Shown here: piece by piece, positions 57,606 to 64,000 of the stretch
How positions within the stretch are numbered: position 1 is the first letter of the stretch
Layout: every line of letters starts with the position of its first letter
NCBI GenBank assembly: GCA_030247885.1
Contig: JAPDRO010000008.1
Location: 248,001 to 312,000 of the forward strand
Direction: 5' to 3'
Length of the DNA: 64,000 nt
DNA from: Taxawa tesnikishii (nom. ined.)
Taxonomy: Eukaryota; Ascomycota; Dothideomycetes; Dothideales
The notes under the pieces: generated by a model
Told to the model about the DNA's origin: nothing
What the model saw: only the letters and a program-made list of their open reading frames with translations
The model's database searches: none
Program-made: the position numbers and the translations under genes

Positions 57606-60600
57606 ATGGACGACTCTTCAACCTTTGCGCTAACGACCCTGCAGCCCTTCCATCGTTACGGCCAGCGAGAGCGACCCGTGCCTCAGAGGTCTCGTTCAAC
57701 CACAAAATTACGGAGTAGTAGCTTATCAGAATGCAGATCTCTACCGGCGTCTTCACCTCCTCCAAACTCTCCTCCGCCAACCCCCACCTCCTCGCGCCCT
57801 CTCGGCCGCAGGACCATCTCCACCACCCATAGTAAGTGCTCCGCTCTCTGGCTCGCGCCTGCCGTTTTGGGAATGTTCCTTGCTCTGCTCTGCCCAGTCC
57901 CGCTTGCAGCCTCAACGGCTGGACTTCGGGTCCGCCGGTTAACTCAAGGGTCGGAACCTCTCTTCTACTGCAAAGCTGACCACCTAGATTCTTCTCACAC
58001 CGCAAAGATGGACACAGGCCATCTCAGTGTTTCCGCCCCCGCCGGCACAAAACATAAGCAGGTCCAAGATGCCAAGGACATGCAAAGACTCATCACGGAC
58101 CGTTGCAACAAGAACGGCACCTCTGTACCACCCTACGAGTTCCTCGAGCTAATTGGAAAGGGCTCATTCGGTCGCGTCTACAAATGGTAAGTTGCGTTAC
58201 GCTTCGCCACTCCGCTGCTCTACCCATGCCGCCTCACACCAAATCCCACTGACTGTCGCAGTCGAAAAAGGAACGTTACGCCGGACGAGTTTGTTGCTAT
58301 CAAAATCCTGGATGTCGACGCATTGGACGCTTCGGTCGACCACATGGAAAAGGACGAAACGATCAAGGATTTCCTCAAAGAAGTGAACACGCTCCTTTTA
58401 CTCAGAGAGAGCAAAGCCAAGAACATCAACCCTATTCAGGAAGCGTTTGATCTGCATTCGCAACTATGGATCGTCAGCGAATACTGTCCTGGCGGTAGTG
58501 TCCATACTTTGATGAAGGCTTCGCCAAGTCCCGGTCTGGAAGAGCAATATATCATTCCCATTGCCCGAGAACTGGCTGTAGCAATGAAGTACGTCCACGA
58601 CGTGGATATCATACACCGCGACATCAAATGCGGCAACGTCCTGATCTCCGAGGAGGGTCAACTCCAACTCTGCGATTTTGGCATAGCTGCAACCGTGCAA
58701 ACAGAGACCAACGAAGGCAAGAGAACCACTATCATCGGTACACCAAACTGGATGGCCCCGGAGATGATCAATATTCTTGGATCACATGACGAACAGATCC
58801 GATACGGCAAGGAAGTCGATCTGTGGGCATACGGATGCACCATCTATGAAATGGCCACCGGCTTTCCTCCTAACCACACGTTCCATCCGTCCATGCTTCG
58901 TAAAGTGCTGAAGACCGCTCCCAGACTGGAAGGCGGAACTTACTCCGAAGAGTTGCGCGAGTTCGTCGCATTCTGCCTCCAGGAAAGACCGCAAGACCGA
59001 CCAAACGCGGACCAAATATTGAATCATTCATATATCGCCAACACCGAGCAGGAATACCCGACAAAGAAAACCCTGGATCTTCTGAATCGCTATCATTTGT
59101 GGGAACGACAGGGTGGCCAGCGAGCATCTCTTTTATGCCAACCGGCGCCGACGCTCCCCAGACAGGAGACCAGTCGAATGATACCGACGAGTGGAACTTC
59201 AGTACTTCTGACAACTTCAACGAGGCTTTCGACAACCGCATGAGTCGGATAGGCATAGGTATATCAACTACCGACTTTGCTGATCAAGACAACCGGAACT
59301 CATCCGGGTTTGGGCAGTTTGGAGCTACCATGGCAGCTCAGCGCGGCGAACGATCTCTGCAGCGCATCTTCGACCAAAACGCTGAGTCTTACGACTACAA
59401 TACTTCAGTGGAGGAGCAGCCGCTGTCAGATCTCCCACTGCGCAACCTCTCGAGCGGTCGCGCAGCCAATCGTGAGACTCTCATTGACCTGGACATGGAT
59501 TTTGCCGGCTTGGAATACCAACCCACATTCGACTTCAACGATGTAGCCACGATCAGAGCTTCTCGCGCACTGCGTAACTCGATACAACCGGATGTTGAAG
59601 ACAACGAATACTATGACGCCCAAGGTCAGGATACTCGGCGTGCGACAAGGGATTGGAAATTCCCATCGATAGCCCCTCCTCAAGATAACGCGAACCGGAA
59701 AACCCAGGATTGGAGCTTCGCCATGGCCCAAACACTTACTACTGCAGAAGAGAATGCGAATCGGAAAACGCTCGACTGGAGTTTTACCGACGCGCAATCA
59801 CTCACAGCTCCTGCGCAAGGCAATCCCAACCGACGCACGCAGGACTGGAGTTTTGAGACAGCGCAACCGATGGAGCCTGCAGATGACGACCTCGAATTCA
59901 CATTTTCGTCCCCTGCACAAGACGAAGCAGAGCTGTCCTTCCCAACTGCAAGAAATACATCGGAACTCGCTCCTGGCTTCCGTCCGGCGCTCAAACACAC
60001 GGCGACGGAGCCGATTGGCCAGTTCAACGACTTTTACATCCCGTCGCACAGCTTGCAGTGACTGGCGATGAGCCGTCCGTGCGGGAGTCTAAGCCAATCA
60101 TCGACCTTGATCTTATGCTTGGTGCCGGTGCCAGTTTCGAACCCACCTTCGACACGGAAGACCCAGCAGGTATACCGCGGCCGTCGACGGCAGCAAGCAT
60201 AGCTACTTCGGCAAGATCAGATGTCACGGGCAACCCTTTCTTCCTGGAGGATGAAGGAGAACAGCAAGACAAGGATCGCAATCGCTATTCCCATCACCGC
60301 CAATACAAGTCGGAACCAGGACGCATTAGTCCTGCTGACCCTGATCGTCAGTCGTTTCACTCCCATGCAGCAAGTCATGGATCGTACACCAGCCACGGAT
60401 CTTACGCGGATCTAGGGTCGTACCAGCACACAACACGAGCCAGAGGGAGCTCGCTTTCGTCCACAGCCTCGTCGCTTGGAGAGCCTGATTTTGAAACGCG
60501 CGATTACAAACGACAGATGGGAGCACACACTCGTGGTCAGCTGATGAAAGGACTTCACGGCGCCTACGATCCCGGCAACTTTGCCCGCTTCGCCGGGTCA

Positions 60601-61098
60601 AACGCATACAATGACAGCGACGCCGACGCCCTGCTCGCGGCAAACGGCCTCCACGTTCCAGCCATCGACGAGCCCGGATACTCGCTCATGCAGCAGAATG
60701 GCCTGCACGCCCTGCACGGCTTCAGCGATACCGACGACGCAGGCACCGGCGACGACATCCAAGTCCCGCGCACGCGGGCGCGCGCCGCTACTGAAGCAAG
60801 CAGCAGCACGCTCTCTGGATACGATTCTGGCGAGAGAGAACGCGCGCTCGCGGCCGTGCCAGACCCGTCCGAGACTGGATTCCCAACCCTCCACCCGCCC
60901 AAGGCGGACGCCCTGATCGAAGGCGCGGATTCGGAGGCTGTGTTTATGGAGGTCGATCGCATGTTGGCGGACCTGGAGGTCGGGCTCGCGTATGCGGCGG
61001 CGGCGCTGCATCGGCGGGCGAGGGAGTTCGCTGCGGATGAGGAGACGGGGAGCGAAAAGCCGGTGCAGGACGAGGATGCCGGCGAGCACGGCGTCTGA
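57606..61098 (+). CDS. Ste20-family (GCK/PAK-type) protein kinase with repeat tail, frame-disrupted
   Basis: Serine/threonine kinase of the Ste20 group. The start MDDSSTFAL (57606) gives a Pro/Ser-rich N-tail; introns lie at 57832-57987 and 58187-58261. The kinase core has ELIGKGSFGRVYKC (P-loop), VAIKILD (Lys), HRDIKCGNVL (catalytic loop), LCDFGIAA (DFG), GTPNWMAPEM (APE) and WAYGCTIYEMATG. It is closest to fungal PAKA/severin-type kinases. The tail, in two further frames, holds about four copies of a unit with NRKTxDWSF and later Ser/Gly-rich repeats, ending in a helical LEVGLAYAAAALHRRAREFA. Frame changes near 59120 and 60058 each equal one missing base; about 1,087 residues once added. 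Polarity or septation roles are known for relatives, not shown here. Confidence 0.88.
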
Positions 61099-62830
61099 GG
61101 CTCGATCGATGGACGGGTCCAACTATAGGTATACCCTTGTATATGCAGTTTTAGTTCGCTAAAGGGATGAGGAGATTTCAGGGTGTAACATGGCGAATTT
61201 AATGCCTGGCATGTCCTACCTCGTGCTATACCTGAATCATCGATGTGTTTTGGTGCCGCTGGATGGCGGTTCTCGGCGTAGGAAGGCCGGTCTGGTTGTT
61301 TTTCTACCGCGAGCGGGCCCGTACAAAGCACAGCAAACCGTGTCGCTAGCATGTCGCAAGGACTCAAGATAAATTGGGTGTTCGATGTGGTCGTGAACCA
61401 CGAGCTGTGCTATCGTCGCGACGGTAGATTTTGGAGAAGACCATACACGGCATGGTAGATTCGGAGGCCTGGTATCATCGCGGTCGGTAGATGAGAGCTT
61501 GGCGTGGTCTCCATATCGTGTACCCGATATCGAGTTGCGGCAACCTTGCACTGCGATAGGGTAACGAATGTGTTCCGGAGCGATGAGATGAAGGCCCTTG
61601 GGATAGTACTAAGGTTCGGAGGGCCGGGATCCCAACTCGCCACTCACTGTGTTGCATCTTGCTCTTGGCTACAGCATGCGCCCAGACACGAACCTTCCCC
61701 GGACAGCACTCTATGACCGGAACCGGAAATCGTTGGCAGAACACAAACGCTGGCAGTTGCTGTCCGGGCCCAAGGACACAAGGGGTTCGATACGATCCGA
61801 TCAGGCGATCGAGTAAAGATCTTATACCGATCATTCCGCAGAACACTCCGGTGCGTGGGCATGCGATGAACGATGGGATGAGGTGGGTGGGATGCATGGC
61901 GTCGGCTCAGACGGAGCGCCAAACCGGGAGCCATGCTCGATGCGGAAGTGAGGCTCGACACTCCGCATCCTCCGGTTCCTTTCAAACACGCCTCGACCTC
62001 GGCGATGCCACGCTGACTGCAGCGTCAATTTGCTCGGGCTTGGTCTGCGAGCGAGCGAGCCCTTGCGACAAGAGGCGGACGGGCCTGATGGGTCGGTTAC
62101 GAAAAATCATCACGTCGCGTCGAGGTACGAGGGTACAGTACCCTGACTTTATCCGGTCGTCTTTGCCGCGGGCTTGGCCCGTTGAGGGCTCGCGGCGGCT
62201 GAAGTCGATCCTCACGAACGGCATTGCTTTTTTAATCTGCGACTCTGATTTTCTCCAGATGCGGATACCGAGGATGTGAGCAGGAAGAGGCACTCACTCC
62301 CTGGCATCTATGTTTACCGGCGACTGGGTTACGTGTCAGAGACAGAAAGGTCCCGCTCCGCTCGCTTCGGCGCAATGCTTTTAGCGTGTGCCCCCGGTGA
62401 GGCGAGAGTTGTTGGTTTCGCACAGCAGTGAAGGATAATGAGTTTGTAGGAGGTGTGCTTCCACGCAGCCGGCCGGAAGATTCGCTAGACTACAAAACAA
62501 CAATGCAGGAGCGACTTGGGCCGCGAGGCGCTAGGCGTTCCTGTACGTACATATCTATCGGGTGCTTTACTGCCTCTCGACTCGTGGCGTACGTCCGTTT
62601 TGCTCCTGCCTCGCGGAACCTTGCTCCCGCCGGCCAGCGGAGAGATATCCCGCCTGTTTCTTCTGGAATATCTCGGCATTGTTCCTCCAGATCCCACCAG
62701 ACCTGATTAGAGAGGGTGGCCATGGGTTCAGGCAAGGTAAATGGTACGAGCTGCCCACCCCCTTCAGCCTTTCATCTGTCCTGCTCTCTTGTGTTGTTGC
62801 GCTTGACGCCCTCGTCCACTCGTTGACACA
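61099..62830. other. 1.7 kb intergenic region upstream of GH3 gene
   Basis: No convincing gene. Open frames of up to about 200 codons on both strands show no domain. It should hold the GH3 promoter. Confidence 0.5.
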
Positions 62831-64000
62831 ATGACAGGAATGAAAGTGCCTGGATTGGAGAAGCCCGACGATCGAGCAAGAGAACTTGCAAAGAGTCTTT
62901 CTCTCGATGAACAAGTAGGTACTCTTTCGTGTTTCACGACAGGTTCATATGTTCACCCAGATGGGAGACGACGCTTTGTACTTTGTAGCCTGCAGTCTTA
63001 CTCAGCCACGACAACGTCCACGCTACAGAGCCTCCTTCGACCATGTCGCTTCACCACGTGCTGATCTGCAGGGTCCACACTGAGACATGTAGCCCTCCCT
63101 CTCTCTCTCTCTCTTCTCGTTCTCCCAGCCACTGTTGATCGGGCATCACCCGATTTGTAGCACCGGACAGTATTACTGCGCCATGATACTAATCGAGAAT
63201 CGCCTAGGTGTCCTTGCTCGCTGCCGCAGACTTTTGGCGAACTGTCCCAAACACACAACGCGGCATCCCGTCTCTCAAAACAACAGACGGCCCCAATGGA
63301 GCGCGGGGTGAGTTCTTCAAGAACGGCACCAAGGTACAGTTCGGACCAAAACAGCCATCTTCACGAATCGTTGACTCAAAGCGCATAGGCTGCGTTGTTC
63401 CCCTGCGGCATCAGCCTGGCCTCAACCTGGAACCTAGATCTTATGGAAGAGATCGGACGCCACCTCGCTCAAGAGACCAAAGCTCGAGGTGCAGATGTGT
63501 TGCTGGGCCCAACCGTCTGCATGCACCGCTCACCTCTCGGCGGCCGCAACTTCGAATCTTTCTCAGAGGATCCATACCTCACCGGCAAGCTGGCAGCGTC
63601 TTACATAAGGGGCCTGCAGAGCGAAGGCGTTTCCGCGACCATCAAACATTTCGCCGTCAACGAACAGGAAACTTGGCGCATGACTTACGACGCTACGGTT
63701 GCCGAACGGCCGTTGAGGGAGATCTATCTCAAGCCCTTCGAGATTGCGGTGCGCGAGAGCGCTCCGTGGGCGCTGATGACGTCTTATAATTCAATCAATG
63801 GCAAGCATTCTGACATGAACGAGCATCTCCTGAAGGACATCCTAAGAGGAGAGTGGAAGTACGACGGGTGAGTGATGACTTCTCGCTGTGTTCCGCAACA
63901 CCAGTGTTTCGCAGGCATCGATCAGAGCCATGCTGATGGACGGCTAGCTTGGTAATGTCTGACTGGACAGGGGTCAACTCGGTAGCGGAGTCCATCGAAG
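62831..64000 (+). CDS. GH3 beta-glucosidase, 5' part (cut by window edge)
   Basis: Family 3 glycoside hydrolase that releases glucose from beta-glucosides. Exons 62831-62914 (KVPGLEKPDDRARELAKSLS), 63208-63333, 63389-63867 and from 63948 on, in phase. VSLLAAADFWRTVPN, LKTTDGPNGARG, LASTWNLDLMEEIG, ARGADVLLGPTVCMHRSPLGGRNFE and IKHFAVNEQET are the standard GH3 N-domain motifs, and VMSDWTG contains the nucleophile Asp. No signal peptide: it resembles the intracellular fungal clade. Met 62840 is a possible alternative start. Intron 1 is long (293 nt) with a CT run. The C-terminal domains lie beyond the window; no frame break seen in this part. Confidence 0.92.
63096..63114. repeat. (CT)n run in GH3 intron 1
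   Basis: Dinucleotide CT run of about 19 bp inside the long first intron of the GH3 gene. Confidence 0.85.

Overview
The window is nuclear DNA of a filamentous ascomycete fungus, most like a Dothideomycete. Genes are split by short introns (about 50-100 nt) with GT..AG borders. The gene set is fungal: UBR1, QCR9, PYM, a Whi3-like RRM protein, RFC2, RRN3, a Dsc4-type protein, an Alt a 7-like flavodoxin, and pectin, glucan and beta-glucoside hydrolases. About 33 protein-coding genes and two tRNA genes lie on both strands with intergenic gaps of 0.15-1.7 kb, plus one gene-poor stretch of 3.2 kb.

Layout. 0-10.6 kb: TatD nuclease, GH16 glucanase, a SAM methyltransferase, a gene remnant, a PhzF-like protein, a secreted BNR/sialidase-fold hydrolase, tRNA-Ile with an intron, and vacuolar aspartic protease. 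11-20 kb: the 6.5 kb UBR1 N-end-rule ubiquitin ligase, then QCR9 and PYM divergently arranged. 20-28.8 kb: two poorly known proteins, a peroxisomal-type mitochondrial-family carrier, a tRNA-like gene with a partial copy nearby, and a Whi3-like protein. 28.8-32 kb: no convincing gene, several short tandem repeats. 32-47.6 kb: a small conserved protein, NGI1-like protein, cytochrome b5 reductase, a large unknown protein, pectin methylesterase, an F-box-type protein, Dsc4-like membrane protein, RFC2 and the Alt a 7-like flavodoxin. 47.6-64 kb: epoxide-hydrolase-like enzyme, a fungal transcription-factor-domain protein without a zinc cluster, a metallo-beta-lactamase-fold protein, RRN3, a small Gly/Asn-rich protein, a Ste20-family kinase, and the 5' part of a GH3 beta-glucosidase cut by the right edge.

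Most genes are unrelated housekeeping functions. There is no secondary-metabolite cluster, and I saw no transposon or virus-like element. The four carbohydrate-active enzymes (GH16, BNR/GH93-like, CE8, GH3) are scattered, which suits a plant- or biomass-associated fungus.

The most striking property is technical or evolutionary. About two thirds of the larger genes are broken by single-base frame changes: 26 recognised, 24 of them equivalent to one missing base, many in or beside short runs of one base. Adding one base at each makes whole, family-typical proteins. In UBR1, adding exactly four bases gives a length divisible by three. This looks like homopolymer under-calling in the assembly rather than mass gene death, and every annotation here takes it into account.
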